The translations under genes were made by a program, and so were the position numbers. A DNA stretch of 64,000 nt, from contig CM068313.1 of assembly GCA_034766995.1 (NCBI GenBank), forward strand, positions 15,429,012-15,493,011. Direction: 5' to 3'. The first letter of the stretch is position 1; every line of letters starts with the position of its first letter. This stretch comes from Acanthacorydalis orientalis. Its lineage: Eukaryota > Arthropoda > Insecta > Megaloptera > Corydalidae. The notes beneath the pieces were generated by a model, which worked only from the letters and a program-made list of their open reading frames with translations, searched no databases and was not told where the DNA came from. Below are positions 15,601 to 33,010 of this stretch, in pieces.

Positions 15601-17249
15601 TTTATGTATGGACCTCTTGATATGATTACACTTGCTGGTGAAAAAGTAGATATACATATAATGCGAGATGCTCCTGCTGGAGAATGGCATTATCTTGCAA
15701 CTGAAGTAACTGATAAAACAGGACGTATTACATATACAATTCCTGAAGACAAAGCTCTAGGATATGGATTGTATCCAATTAAAATGATAGTAAGGTAAGA
15801 AATTATTATTCATTGTACTTATGAAATAATCATTACTTTTATTGACATAATCAATAATACTTATTAATATTATTGATTATTTCATATTAAGATCATAATA
15901 TTTCTGCATTTTAGAGGAGATCATACATTTGTGGATTTTTATATGGCTGTAATACCACCTAAAACAGAATGTGTAGTATTTAGTATTGATGGTTCATTTA
16001 CAGCAAGTATGTCTGTCACAGGTAGAGATCCAAAAGTTAGGGCAGGTGCAGTAGATATAGTAAGGTAATTTATTTTTAAACATTTAAAAAAAATGGCAGT
16101 CATAGTATTATAATGTATTTGTAGGCATTGGCAAGAATTGGGCTATTTAATTATATATACAACAGGTCGACCAGATATGCAACAGAGTCGTGTTGTGTCT
16201 TGGCTTTCTCAACATAACTTTCCACATGGTTTGGTTTCTTTTGCTGATGGATTGTCAACTGACCCTCTGGGTCATAAAGCTGCCTATTTAAATAATCTTA
16301 TACAGGTTTGTTGTAAACAAAAATCTTTCTTTAAATAAAATATATTTTGAGTGATTTTAAAAAATTGATTTTAAAATTATAGAATCATGGAGTTACTATA
16401 CATCTTGCTTACGGTAGTAGCAAAGATATCAGTGTATATAGTTCAATTGGTTTAAAACCAAAACAAATATATATAGTTGGTAAAGCTTCCAAAAAACAAC
16501 ATAGTCTTGCTACTATCTTAACTGATGGTTATGCTGCTCATCTTGCTATTTTAACAGCTCATGGAGGGTCTCGTGCAGCTCAAGGTAATGCTAGAATGGT
16601 TATTCCTCGTGGCTATTTTGGTTTACCTGGCCAAAATGCATCATTCAGAAGACGAAGGTATGTTAATTATACATTATCTCTTTAGGGAATGAAATGAGAT
16701 TGAGATGTTGTATGTACTATAGTTAGAAGATATTATTAATTTTTTCCAATTATGTTTTAGATTTATAATAATATTTTTGTTTTTCTCTTTAATAGTCTAT
16801 AAATACAGAATTTTAATATTATTTATAGTAAGGATAATAGTAGTAAGTACTCAGATTTATAGTATGGAATGGTCAATTTTGTAAAATAGATGTTGAACTG
16901 TGTACGTTGTATTAAAAAGTTTTTTAACAACCGTTTTTTAACATTTAAGTCAATCATTAGTAGCTTACAAATCTATTATTACAGCAATGATACGGGAATC
17001 TCGTCTCCTGCCAGAAACAGCGGATTTCTGAAGCGTAAAGTGTACATTAGTCATGTGTAGCACTTGCAGTATGTAATCCATTTTCTCGCTCACCATGGTA
17101 ACTATTATTTTACCAAAAAATCTTTTTATTTAAAGCTAAATGCTGAGACTAAATTATATTTTTTTAATTAATGGAGAAAAAGTAAAAGGGAATCTACCTG
17201 AATAACAAATCATTAGATATAGAAATCGTATTGTTTTTCATATATATGC

Positions 17250-17281
<32 letters not shown>

Positions 17282-18380
17282 CGAAACATACATATAAAGA
17301 AGATTTTGATGTAGCTGAATATAAAAATTTATTTTTTTTATTACATCATACATATTTACTTTTTGCACCTATTTTTTATATACAATTATAATTAAATATA
17401 GTTATATTCATTTATTGTTATTATTTTGTATTCATAATAGTTTTCATTGCAAATTCATTTGATTATAAAATGTAAACAGCTAACATTTATAAATCAGTGC
17501 ACAACTAACTTCTTTTTGAAAACACAGTAAGTAATTGCTAAATTTTTATTTTTACTTCCAGGTACCTGCTAAATAAAGACTATAAAATTATATATGATAT
17601 TTTAGTATCAATCATATAAATTTAAATTTATGTTGAAGATTGTGGTCTAAATAGTCAAATCAGTTTTGCATATTTTATTATTCCCAAATTTTTTTCTTAT
17701 TGGGTTTATAGATATATATATATATTCATAGTAATCATCTATCACTATCTTAAAAAGGTAATTATAACTTGTGAATTCTCAATTGTATTAGCAGATCTGA
17801 ATTATGTATCGATGCACCATAGGTGCCGACTTAAAAAAAATAAATAGCTCAGTAAACGAATCACATAAAATAAGAATAATATATTTAGAATTACTCCTAT
17901 TTATTTTACAAGAAAACAAAGTTCTGTATAAAAATATTTGTTGTAACTAGTAAGTAATTTTAAATTAAAATATGAAAATAAGATTTAGAGCTATTTCGTA
18001 GTCGGTATCTACCAATGTAGTACAATAACTGTATTAATGTTGTATTAAATAAAGCTTATATAAATAATTAATAAATAAAACTTATATTTTCAGTTAGACT
18101 GCTTAAAGTTTATATATATATTTACGCTATTGTTGAAAACATTTGCATGTTAAATGTTAAGTAAATGTATAAAAATAAACACAGCACTGTTCTATCAATG
18201 CATAATTATATTTTGGAAATTATATTTTTTTCAATTTTATTTCTTATGTGGTTTAATAAACACTAAAAATATAATTAACATTTAAATTTCATAAGTAAAT
18301 GCCTTTTGAAGTATTTATTTACTAATTGCAACAATACTGTTTTCAATTTCAATATTTATATTCATTACAGTATATATATT

Positions 18381-18434
<54 letters not shown>

Positions 18435-19802
18435 TATATATATGAATGCCTAAAAATTTAAATTTAATTTATTTATAAAATCTAATATAAGGATAAAATG
18501 ATATTTTACCTAATCCTATAAATATTTTTTCCATACATTCAATTATTTAGATACATTTGTAATGGTTGTTTTTTTTTAAAATTTATAATTATTTATAAAA
18601 TGTTCAATTATTTATCTGCGTCTCAGTAATTTTTTGTTAATAATTTAATGCATACATAATAATTAATGAAAATTTTATTAAACATTTTAAATTATTTTAA
18701 TATTAGCCCGATAAAATAAAATAATCTAAATATGATTGATACTAAAAAGTACATACTGCTTATTTTATACTAATTGTTAATTCGTAGTAAAAGCAATAAA
18801 TTTAAAATTAATATTAAATCATAATAAATATCAAAAAATGTTTGCATGACTTTTATGCTTATTGTACAGCACTTTTGCACAAGTAGATGTATGTATGTAT
18901 TTGTAAGTAAATATATTTAATGTTGATAACACATGTATATATATATAATTTTTTTTTATAATGCACATTATTTACACTTGTATTTTATCTAAAATTAGTG
19001 AAATATAATGATGAGAATATTTATATTTAAAATTAAACACATTATTAAATGTTTTCGTATATCTAAAAATTTGTTTCATTATTAAGTAATGTTTTTGTTA
19101 TTACAAACATTTTTATTAGTTATGTACAACAATTAATTTAACTATAAAAATGTATAAAAAATATTTTGATTATATCTTTTTATATTTAATTAACATTAAA
19201 ATAAACTGTCTTGATTTTTATCTCACTTATTATATTTCAGTTAAATATTTTAAAGGTGCACATCATTAATTTTTAAAATGTAGAACTTTAATTTTAATAT
19301 TTTTAATTTGAATAAACTATATATTTTACTGGTGTATATTCCAATTTATTGTACAAAAATAGTTAAATATTTTACCATAATATATGGAAATTTTGCATAC
19401 AAAAACAATAAATAACTAATACGTTAAAATAATTGCTTTAAAATAAATTAATACTAAAACTAAAGATTTTGTAAATTATTACATTTTCTAATGTATTTTG
19501 TACTAAATTGTAGAATATATGTTTAGTAAATTATTAGAAATGTACACTTATAAAATGATCACAAATTAAATTATTATTTTTTTATGCCTAAGAGCATTTA
19601 AATATTGTGTAACTTGAAAACTAATGTTAAATTTGATCTTGTCTACAGATCTCAGAAAAGATCTACATCATATCCAATAGTTGGAGAAGTAAACCCACTA
19701 GAACGATCAATGAGTATGAGAAGAGCTCCTATATCACGCCCAACTTTAGCCACCATAGCAGCTCACAGTAACAGTAGTTCTTTCAACAGTAATAGTGGAT
19801 AG
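7883..19802 (+). CDS. rdgB: Retinal degeneration B: class II phosphatidylinositol transfer protein (PITPNM family)
   Basis: Transfers phosphatidylinositol and phosphatidic acid between ER and plasma membrane; in flies it sustains PIP2 signalling in photoreceptors. Exons: 7883-7960, 9794-9926, 10062-10265, 11231-11488, 11608-11763, 11833-12046, 12251-12423, 12907-13008, 13110-13283, 13374-13536, 13651-13814, 13872-14039, 14123-14311, 14384-14554, 14922-15056, 15188-15450, 15529-15794, 15915-16064, 16125-16305, 16383-16657, 19649-19802. They join in frame to 1256 residues, matching the size of fly rdgB. The PITP domain is residues 1 to ~275, starting [18 protein letters not shown]. The ER-anchoring FFAT motif EFFDCQE (~401-407) follows an acidic tract. 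A DDHD region and an LNS2 domain (FSIDGSF onward) complete the protein. The lipase-like GDCMG replaces a classical GxSxG. The start was chosen because the protein begins exactly like PITPs. A 16985-17060 exon offers another C-terminus. Confidence 0.95.
10470..10578. repeat. Imperfect inverted repeat in rdgB intron 3
   Basis: Two arms read toward each other. The left arm holds ATAAGTAAAAACCAATCA at about 10498-10514. The right arm, on the opposite strand, reads ATAAGCAAAACCAATCAAAT (about 10543-10562). Outer CACATGAC/GACATGAC motifs flank them. It resembles a small old MITE or foldback sequence. No coding capacity. Confidence 0.4.
16985..17060 (+). CDS. rdgB: Candidate alternative terminal exon of rdgB
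   Basis: A splice acceptor (TATTACAG) precedes a block richer in GC than the intron around it. Joined to the exon ending at 16657, which leaves two bases, it reads in frame [20 protein letters not shown] and then YISHV and a stop at 17058-17060. That gives a 1230-residue isoform instead of 1256, swapping the 51-residue Ser/Arg-rich tail of the 19649 exon for a 26-residue basic tail. An AATAAA lies at about 17572. An internal GTAAAG at about 17035 could act as a donor, but joining it to 19649 shifts the frame and stops quickly. Inference from splice signals only. Confidence 0.5.
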
Positions 19803-19861
19803 CAGAGAGTAAGATTGTCTACTAGAATGGGTTATTATTATAGTTAAAATAATATTTTTTT

Positions 19862-19867
19862 AATAAA
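19862..19867 (+). terminator. Poly(A) signal of rdgB
   Basis: An AATAAA hexamer lies about 60 bp past the stop codon of the distal rdgB exon, a normal distance for a short 3' UTR. Other AATAAA matches are common in this AT-rich DNA, so support is positional. Confidence 0.5.
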
Positions 19868-19972
19868 ATTCTGTAAAAAATTATATGTATTTTATCACTC
19901 AATCTTAAAAAATCTTGGGAAATGAGCTTTATATTATCTCAAATAATATATGCATGTGTACACCAATCTACT

Positions 19973-19978
<6 letters not shown>

Positions 19979-20051
<73 letters not shown>

Positions 20052-20055
20052 CACA
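19979..20055. repeat. Microsatellite (TA)n-(CA)n-(TA)n
   Basis: Alternating TA, CA and TA blocks lie just past the rdgB 3' end. Simple repeat only. Confidence 0.9.
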
Positions 20056-20274
20056 CGTAATTTTTTACATTTAAAAATAATAAATTTTGACATAAATTAT
20101 TTATTATCTACTTCAACAAAATAGATATTTCTTTTTTTAATGGAATAAAATAGGTATATATATTTTATTGTTTATGTGTGTATAAAAGATAATTTCTGTA
20201 TAGATAAGTACTGTAAACTTTTTGTTTTATAATACAATTGTATATTTATATTTGCACATGTGAGTATATATATA

Positions 20275-20354
20275 TTAGGTTGGTAGAAAAATAATTGTGG
20301 TTTATGACCTTCAAATTCATATACAAAACAGCAATTATTTTCCTACCAACCTAA
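20275..20354. mobile_element. 80-bp palindromic mariner MITE (Made1-like)
   Basis: Exactly 80 bp from TTAGGTTGG to CCAACCTAA, flanked by TA on both sides. The two arms match over about 21 of 23 terminal bases (TTAGGTTGGTAGAAAAATAA on the left against TTAGGTTGGTAGGAAAATAA from the right). It has no coding capacity. Its length and its TTAGGTTGGT..AAAA.TAATTG end resemble the vertebrate Made1 MITE of Hsmar1/cecropia-type mariners. It is a non-autonomous remnant and would form a near-perfect hairpin if transcribed. Confidence 0.85.
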
Positions 20355-20355
20355 T

Positions 20356-20386
<31 letters not shown>

Positions 20387-21370
20387 CATATATATACACA
20401 CATGTATGTATGTATACAACATGAGTAATCGGTATCAAAATTTTTTTATAGATTATGCTAATATACAAACAGAAAAAATCAAATGTAATTATTAATTTAA
20501 AATCAGGGATTAGTCTATTCACAGTTTTTATATTTATAATTTTAAATAATTTATTCTTAATAAATTAATAAAATGATAATAAATTATAAATGGCATATAA
20601 TTATGTTAAAATACATTTTTTTACAAGGTACATTCATGTATATGGTTGTACGCGGGATATGCATGGAGATATAAAATGAAAACAAATATTTACGAATTCA
20701 AGAAATATATAGTTCATATTCTCAATTAATTAATTAATTAGACTATCATAAAGTGAATGTTTATAATAACTTAAGTAAATGTTTAATTATTTTTTTAAAC
20801 ATTGGTGATTAATTCATATGAAACAAACAAAAAAATCCAAATTTAATAATTTTATAATAAAACACCATTATTTCATTTTTCATAAATGAAACAATATATT
20901 AATGACTTAAAAAATGCTCTCTGACAGTAAACACTAAAATAACTGTTAAAATCTGACTGTGAAGATGTAATTATGGCTATTGAAAAATATGTAAGTGTAT
21001 TTTTACTGATGCATTATTGACAGTAAATTTATCTTATTATAATATGTATAATAGTCTTAGTGTACATCTAATTAATTTATGCTAAATTATAAAATTTATT
21101 GTCTGGTCTTGATGAATGTGTTTAATTTTAGAAGTAAATTGTCAAAATGTTTAATAAAAAGAACGCTTTATAGTATGTAATAACTGTACAAATAATGTTA
21201 AAAAAGAATACTGTATTCTAATAAAAATATTTTTTAATCATTGATTATTACAATTCAAATGAAAACAAAATTTATTTCAACACTTTTTTACTAAAAAAAA
21301 CTTATGACGCTTAACTAAAAATAAAATATAATGCTTGTTTATGTATATGTGAAAGTATACATATGTGTAT

Positions 21371-21433
<63 letters not shown>

Positions 21434-21713
21434 TACACACACACACACATATGTACATATATACAAACATACATAAGTGAATTGATTATATAAAATAAAA
21501 ATATTTATAATTGTTGCACCGTAATTGGTTATTAATTATTGTTCCTCTATTGTAAAATATATAATGTTGATGTAATATAATTAATGTACCTTATAATCAT
21601 TTCATACATTCAGATTCAATCTGTGATAAATTTAACTATTTTTTGTTTAAACAAAATATATCACTTATATTATCTGAATTCATGTTTCTGTCTTCAGTGT
21701 TTGCAATTTATAA

Positions 21714-21792
<79 letters not shown>

Positions 21793-22304
21793 TAATTGTT
21801 CTGTGGTAAATATTTTTTAATAACTATTCCTTACAATAATCATTCTTTAGAGGAATTATAATATAATTTCAAAAATTGAAATTAAAGAATTAAGAATTAT
21901 AAATTTAAATATTTGAAGATTTTTATACAAAGCACTTTAAATCAGTTAAGTAAATAAACACAAACTGTTTTGTATAGCAAAAAACATAGATAACTAAAGT
22001 ACATTTGTTTGTAATATTAAATTTAATGTATTTAAAAATCGTTTAACAGTTACCATTCTTTGTAATCATTTCGTTATTAAATTCAAATTTATTTTATTAT
22101 TTATTATCATTCATTATTAAAAACGAATTTATTTTATTATTTTATAATCAGGATTACATTTAGAAATAATAAATATATATTTGTTAATAATTTAAGAAGA
22201 TTATAACAGTGAATGTACATACAGATGTTATAAAACAACAACTGATTTATTGTGCTTAATTGAAAATATATTAATTTAGTATATTTCTAGAATTACATGG
22301 TCGT

Positions 22305-22390
<86 letters not shown>

Positions 22391-25155
22391 ATATGTAGAG
22401 AGTCTTATAATTGTCAATCAGCTTAAGTAGCTTTTCATGTTCAAGATTTTTTTGCACTATGTTTTTTATACTTTATTTATACATTAATATTTTTTTGTAT
22501 TGCAACATTGAAAAATGTAGAATGAATAAAATTTAAAGTTACGAAAGACTATATATATATATATATATATCACAAACGTACATAAATATATGTGTATATT
22601 TATGTATGTATGTATGTTTGTTTGCTGTACGTCTTGTTAATGAAGAATAGAAAAATATAAGGAATATTGTGACATTGATTATGATTTCAAAATAATGAAT
22701 AGCAAAGTTTTATATTTTATGTATGTTTTAACTCTGTCAGGTCAAATAAGGTATAAAGAATAAAACTAAATAGTTAAAAAAGTATAATATTGTACCTGTT
22801 TGAGTATAAGTAACTAATTTTAGCAGTTATTGAAAATTGATAGGAAATTTAAATATAATATTTATAAGCACCGTTCAAGTATCGTTTACAGTAAAAGATT
22901 TAATATATTGGTAAGGCTAGATTTTTTTAGTTTTGTTATTTTTGAACATATACTTATTTATTTTGCCCTATCTTACATGCATATTAAATAAAAAATATTA
23001 TTTATATTTAAAAAATATGGTGGCCTTTATACTTTATTTATGATAAATTTCAGATATTTTTCAGTAACATAGTCATTATTATTTCGTTTTTGCACTTATT
23101 AACTCAAATTTAATGTAATTAATACAATTGTGTTTTACTAAATTGTGTAACATATATGTCTGTTATAAAATTAACATCAAGCTTTTATATGAAAACAACA
23201 CACACATACACATATATTTTTAATTTATTTATGTCTTTTCTTTAACATTTACTAAACAGATAGCTAATGTTTGTTTAAGTATTAGGTTTATTTAATATAG
23301 TAATAGATTTTTTTAACTGAAATAAAAAATTTGAATAAAAGAAACTGAAAAAATATATTTGCAATTTATAGAAAATAACACCACAATCTTTTATATATTT
23401 CTTATATTTTTTTAACACGTTTATATTGATTATAAATATAAATGATACAGTTAACATCTGTTATCTTGTTTAGAATTGTCTTTTAAATTTAATTGACAGT
23501 TGATTTATGAACAGAAGAAAACAATTTAATGATTTATATAAAATATAAAAAAAATAAGAGTATTAAATATAAATGAACAGAATTTCTATAAAAATATCAC
23601 ATTTTAATACTTTATAAGTAAGCAATAAAAGAATATTGCCATACAAAAAAAAAATAGTTTGAAAACATTCCCATGATAAATAAAATGAAATTATTTTTAT
23701 AAAAATATTTTTTTTTTCATTTTCATTATGTCATATTTCTATCTTAATTTTATTTTAAAATTTAACTATATTATAGAATTGTTTTCTATACTTTTTCTAT
23801 TGATATGAAAATTTTTATATGTTGAAAATAGGATTCAATAGAATGTAGTTAAAAATATTTTCTTATAAATTATGCAATGCAGTGTAATGATCATTTAATT
23901 TGGAATATAAACATTTGTAGCATTTTCTGATAAAAGCATGACTTTCAAACAAATTATCTGTATATGAATTGTATTGTATCTGAGATTGTTAAATATGGAG
24001 TGTCTTAACGAATGGTAATAATTTTCATATATTAAAATAAATTTTATATTAACAATTTTCTGTATTTGGAAATTATTGATATTTTACAATCTTGTAAAAA
24101 TATGTACTTTAATATTTGATCACTTACTTAATTGAAATCATATTCAGATAATTTGTTAAAATTTGTGTAAATCAATGTGTAGATTGAAAAGAGGGCAGTC
24201 GAGACTACATAATGTAGCTATGTCAGTGGCTATGTGATATTAATATATTAACAAGTCTGACTACTGTCCTTGTTTTTACATTTACACTTGTGTATAAATT
24301 ATAGATTGTAAAAATGAAAGGTGTATTTTTGATTGAATTTTATTTCTATCTTTATTCGATAAAGAAAATAAAGATCAATGAAAGCAAAATAATATGGAAT
24401 AATTGTACATTAATATTGTCTAACAAACTTTATGGTATGACAATGTAATTGTTGAATTTTTAAAATATTCCATAAAATTAAATGTATATCATAAATGTAT
24501 TTTTTTGTTATGTACAAATGTTATATTTGTGAGTATATATTATGTAGATACTAGATTTAATTTTTTAAATAGTTTCAATTTTATTTTCATACATTCACAT
24601 TGATTTTTATGTATATACAAATAAATGTTTAAATACTCATAATTTTGTGTATATATATACATATAATTTTTACATTTTTACAGGAACATTGAAATAACTA
24701 AAAACTTTGGAATTTTAAATAATTCTTAATAAATATATTAAGTACTTTTAAATATCATATGTACTACTACTAAAACATTTTTTGAGATGTTTAATAGAAG
24801 TCTGTAATGGGCCTTACTAATTTAGGTCCCATTTTAACAATAAGAATAACACATTAATATACAATTATATTTAAATGAAATAATGTAGGCAAATTAATAA
24901 CAAGTTGATATTAAGTATTTTGAAAATATTTTATAATTTTCAGATATCCACATAATCCAGAGTAATAATACTATAAACATGAAAAAAATTCTGGCTACGA
25001 TTAACTAAAAACTATTTAGTAAACTGATTAAATCTTCAATCTATAAGAAAATATTTTTAGGGATTATTTTATGAAAGTATGTAATGTATTACTAGAATAG
25101 ATTTTATTTTTAGATATATTTGTGATACACTTAAATTTTTAAACAATAAATATTT
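20355..25155. other. Convergent spacer between rdgB and thymidylate synthase
   Basis: AT-rich, no recognisable exon. It contains simple repeats: CA/TA at 20355-20415, (CA)(TA)(CA) at about 21370-21450, (TA)n(GT)n at about 21720-21792, a long (TA)n at about 22312-22387 and a short one at 22551-22570. The remaining open frames are AT-composition noise. Confidence 0.6.
22312..22387. repeat. (TA)n microsatellite
   Basis: About 75 bp of uninterrupted TA dinucleotides, one of the longer runs in the window. Confidence 0.95.
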
Positions 25156-26673
<1,518 letters not shown>

Positions 26674-26764
26674 TATATACTTGCAAAATATTAGACAGTT
26701 CAAATCAACTGAATACTAAATTTGAATTAAATAGAAAAAATGATTCTCTTAATATAGACACTAA

Positions 26765-26776
26765 TTGGCGCCAAAA
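26765..26776. promoter_or_regulatory. E2F-type site upstream of thymidylate synthase
   Basis: The sequence TTGGCGCCAAAA is a symmetric match to the E2F/DP consensus TTTSGCGC. It stands out in an otherwise GC-poor region and sits 92 bp upstream of the thymidylate synthase ATG (minus strand). Thymidylate synthase genes are classic E2F targets in animals. Function here is inferred from sequence and position. Confidence 0.65.
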
Positions 26777-28662
<1,886 letters not shown>

Positions 28663-29206
28663 ATGGAGTTAAAAGTATGGGTTGAAGGAATACAACGTAT
28701 TGTTTGCGGAGTTACAGAAAATACTACATGTCAGGTGTAATATTTAATTAATTGGTTATTACTTTAATTACTTCTATAATTGAATTTATTCAGAATAGAA
28801 AGTGTTATTGTAGGATGTGGTATTTGCTCTAGCACATGCTACGGGAAAATCTGGCAGATTTACATTAATTGAGCGCTGGAGAAGTAATGAACGATTATTA
28901 GCCCCACATGAATATCCATTAAAAGTAATTAAATGTTTTATGAGTAAACCTTCGGAAATAAATATACTTGCTTTTTTTAGATACTAGCAAAATGGGGAGA
29001 ATATTCAAATGATGTACAGTTTATACTTCAGTGGTCAGACACTAATCAGAAACAACCTATTACCCAATTAAATATTGGAAAAACAAAATTAATTGGTTTA
29101 TCAACTGCTGCCTCAAATTCTCCAACTGGATCAACTATCTGTGTCGAATCAACAGAGAAATCTAAACCTGTTACTTTTTCAAGGTATGTTATGTTTCAAA
29201 AATAAT

Positions 29207-29258
<52 letters not shown>

Positions 29259-31596
29259 GTATGTATATGTAAAGAAAAAAAGTAAAAGTTTTATTTTAAG
29301 CTTTATAACTTAATTCTTTATGTAGTATTCATCAATTTGGGGAAAACGTTGGTGTTGTAAAAGGAGTACCACAAGTAAAATCAACATTTGTTAAGAATGA
29401 TTTGGATTCACCAGAGAAATGTAACAATGATGTGAATGTCAATCAAAATGGGATTCGTCGAGAAGTTCCTCCTTATAAAGATCCTCCGAGTCCACCAATG
29501 CCACCACCTTATAGAGATCCACCACCTCCGCAAAGTTCTTCACCTGCCAATAACCTCAAACTAAAAAAAAATTTATTGACGGTAATCTTTAACTTTAAAA
29601 CATTAATATGTATTATTTTGCATTTTTTTTAAAGAAGTTTATACCTTTATGTAACCGTAAATGTAATAAGCAGAGATGTGCAGTGGAAATAAAATATAAA
29701 TATGAATACAACCTTTCAGTAAAAGAGAAATTAATAAATTAGAAGTTTTAATTAGTTGTATGTTCTAGGATTTTGGCCGTCCATTAGGTATTAATACAAA
29801 TGAAGAACCAGTATTTTATAATTCCCAATATAAAGAATTAGTCCAATTAATTAATTATCAACGAGAAAAGCTTTCAAATCAACAAGCTGATATTACCAAG
29901 GTATATTGTATTTAAAATGAATTAAAATTATAATAAATTAATAATGTTTTTGTTGATTTTAAAATATTATTTTATAATTTATATAAGTATATTTTTGAGG
30001 TACATCTTTTTTAATTACATTTAATAATATAATAATATATTAATGTAATAATATATTAATATTATATTAGTATATATTTTCTACATGTAAAATGTATGTA
30101 ATATTTTTAGTATGATGCTGAAATAGTATTTTGGGAAAGTAAAGGCCGAGAACAACATAATAGAATGGAATTTATTGCTCAGGAATTAGTCAGAATTAGT
30201 AATATTAGCAGAATGAATAATGATAAGGTATTAATGCATTTCTTTATTATACTTTTATTAATAAAATTGTTGATATAATTAAGAAATCGATACTCTAATC
30301 AATAATGTGTATATATATATACACATACACGTGTATACATATAAATATTTTTTAGATTAAAGCATTATGTTACATAGAAGAGGAAAATGAAATAGTGCGA
30401 CAACAAGAAAAAACATTAAAATCAGAAATAACGTTATTACGTTCGAAATTAGCAAATTGTGAGACAGAGTTATTGCAATGTAAAAATAAGATTAGGTAAT
30501 ATAGATATTTTCTTTTATTTTATAGAAATTTTTATTTTTATACTATTTTAAGGTTATTGATGGATGATTTACAAATGGAAAAGAGAGTTCAAGCACGATT
30601 AGGAGAATCACAACTGCAATTAGAACGCAGTTTACTAACAGAAGTTGAACGATTACAACATGAGTTAGAATTAGCCAATCAAAATAAAGATCATAATCAT
30701 ATGGCAGCAGAAACATTGAAACGAGAAGTGTCTATACTAGAAGCAGCAATAGTAGAAAAAAAGAAAGAAGTTGAAACACTAGTCAAGGATATGAAAGAAG
30801 CTAATTTGAGAAGTTTAAGTATAGCTTCAGCTGAAGAAGTGCGTCATTTATTAGAGGGTATGTTTCATTTGTTTAGATAAAATTAATAGCTGTGCGGACA
30901 CTTCATTAGATTGAAATTGTGCGTAGAAATTCACAAATGTTTTACGAAACTAGACAAAATTTCAAAACATGTAGATATTTTTTTATATCAATTAACATCA
31001 CTATATTGTGTTGTTTTCTTTTGTAAAAAAAAAACATTGGAAGGCTACACCCATCATGTCCCAGCAGACCATTGATTTCTGCAAGCTGAGACAAGATGAT
31101 TACAGCTGTCTAATGGTTTCTTCTACTAATCATCCATGAATGTATAATGGTTAATTCATTTGCCTATTTAAAAATAGTATTGTTAAGTGCTTACATATTT
31201 TTATTGAAAAATTATAAGAAAACTCCAAGAGAAAGTAACAAAAAAATTTCTAAAAAGATATTGTATTTATTATCTATCTCTTGTACTCAAACAATAACTC
31301 ATTGTGGGACACAATATCATGATTCAACAGTATAATATATATAACCAGAGCGATTGCAACCATTTTGTCCCTGAAGCACTTAAAGCATAAGACAGCTACA
31401 GCCGTCTTGTCTCCAAATGACGTGTGGTTATCGACGGCTATAGCAATCTTGTCGACAAACATGTTAACTATAATTTTCATAATTTTGCATTTAAGGTCCA
31501 TTGAAAGCAGGAAGTACTCGTAAAATAATTGGATCACCACGACAGTTGGAAAATGCTGTACCTACTAATAAAAACCCTCATGGAGTTTGGGTTTGA
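28663..31596 (+). CDS. RASSF8: N-terminal Ras-association domain protein, RASSF7/8 type
   Basis: N-terminal RASSF scaffold; the fly RASSF8 protein acts at adherens junctions and in growth control. Exons: 28663-28734, 28814-28924, 28981-29183, 29326-29581, 29769-29900, 30111-30227, 30356-30495, 30553-30857, 31496-31596. They join in frame to 478 residues. Residues 1 to ~85 form the RA ubiquitin-like domain, starting [20 protein letters not shown] and containing [16 protein letters not shown] and [15 protein letters not shown] proline-rich stretch ([18 protein letters not shown]) lies near residues 176-193. From ~214 to ~445 it is Glu/Lys/Gln-rich heptad-like coiled coil ([14 protein letters not shown]). 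The short last exon ends GVWV. The start is the only ATG giving the family N-terminus. RASSF7 and RASSF8 are hard to tell apart in insects. Confidence 0.9.
29215..29258. repeat. (TA)n microsatellite in an intron of the RASSF8-like gene
   Basis: About 40 bp of TA repeats lie within the 29184-29325 intron, leaving the flanking splice sites intact. Confidence 0.9.
31043..31456. repeat. Degenerate minisatellite-like motif in last RASSF8 intron
   Basis: A ~20-bp motif of the form GCTAYAGCCRTCTTGTC recurs near 31043-31062, 31350-31370, 31391-31411 and 31433-31456. A reverse-orientation copy lies at 31088-31110. The last three are spaced about 42-43 bp apart. On the minus strand the units read DKxAxAV-like repeats, but no gene context supports coding. 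It is probably a decayed minisatellite or repeat family. Confidence 0.5.
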
Positions 31597-32324
31597 TAAC
31601 ATATCAAAAGTTTATCAACAAGAGTTATATATGTATGTATATATATATATATATAATGTATACACACACAACATATACATATAAATACATTTATATAATT
31701 TTGTGAATATGTCATTTACTTGTCTGTATACACAGCTAATATATGTAAATGTATATTTATTTAGGTATTTGTTGTGTTTTATAATTTTTAAATTGTCATA
31801 TAGAGATATTTCTAAATGATTATTTATTTGGAATCATTTATAATTTTAAAAAAATTGTTAGCTGTATAGTACTTTTTCAACGTCCGTGCATCTGTTTACA
31901 ATTTAATTTTATTTCTCATTTATACTTTTAGTTAATTTGTATTAAAATATACTATTTTCCAAATATTTAATGAAATACATTTTTGTACTTAGTATATAAT
32001 TTATAAAAGTATATTAAAGCAGTATATAACATATGATGTATTAAAAAGTATTTGTATAGATTTTAACAATTTTAGTAGAAAAATACTTTTTTAGTAACAT
32101 AAGTATATAGAATAATAATTTATTATGGACTTAATATTTTATTTATTCAAAGAATCTACTGCCATCTTATTGATTGATAGAATAGTCTAAATATAAAAAT
32201 ATACATAATTTTATTTATGTAAATTTTTTTCTAGAGAATGTGAATATTGAATTTAAATAAATATATGTTCTATATTGATAGACATGTTGATTTAAGATAA
32301 AAAGATTAAAAATGTTTAGTATTG

Positions 32325-32380
<56 letters not shown>

Positions 32381-33010
32381 CATACACACTATATGTATAT
32401 GAAATATTAATGTATATAAAAATATTTATGATTTTTTTAAATAAAAGTTATTAGTATGAAATGTATTTTTTTTTAATGTATTTAAGTACAGTATTTAACA
32501 AATAGGGTTACTTCAGTAGTGAGATTATTTTCAAATAAAATTTCAATAGTTTTGATTTTAATGTTTAATTTAATATCTACTTGAAAAAAATATTTTTCCA
32601 TGTTTCTTACAAAAAAATAAAATAAAGATAACCTGATATAATGTAAATGATAGGTTTATATAATTATGTAAATGTATTAGTCAAATGGGGCAGTCACGAA
32701 AATTATGAAGTAGTTTTAATTATTTGCATTCTGTGCATTCTTTTCAGTTAAATAATTTTATAAATGCTTTCAACTAATACAATCATTGTAGTTAAATGAT
32801 TAAAACTCTATACAGTTTTTATAAACTAATTATTTTGTACATTTAATAAAATTTCATTTTAAGTATTTAAATTAAATAGTATAATAATGGAAGCTGAAAT
32901 AAATAAGCAATTTTAGTTTTTATTACAAAATGTTTTTAATAAAATTTATCAATAGCAAACGTACAACAAATATTTTTTATAAACAATATTTTTGTATAAG
33001 CTACGTAAAT
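31597..33010. other. Convergent spacer between RASSF8-like and ING genes
   Basis: The 3' flanks of both genes. AT-rich with (TA)n at about 31630-31655 and 32328-32376. No exon seen. Confidence 0.6.
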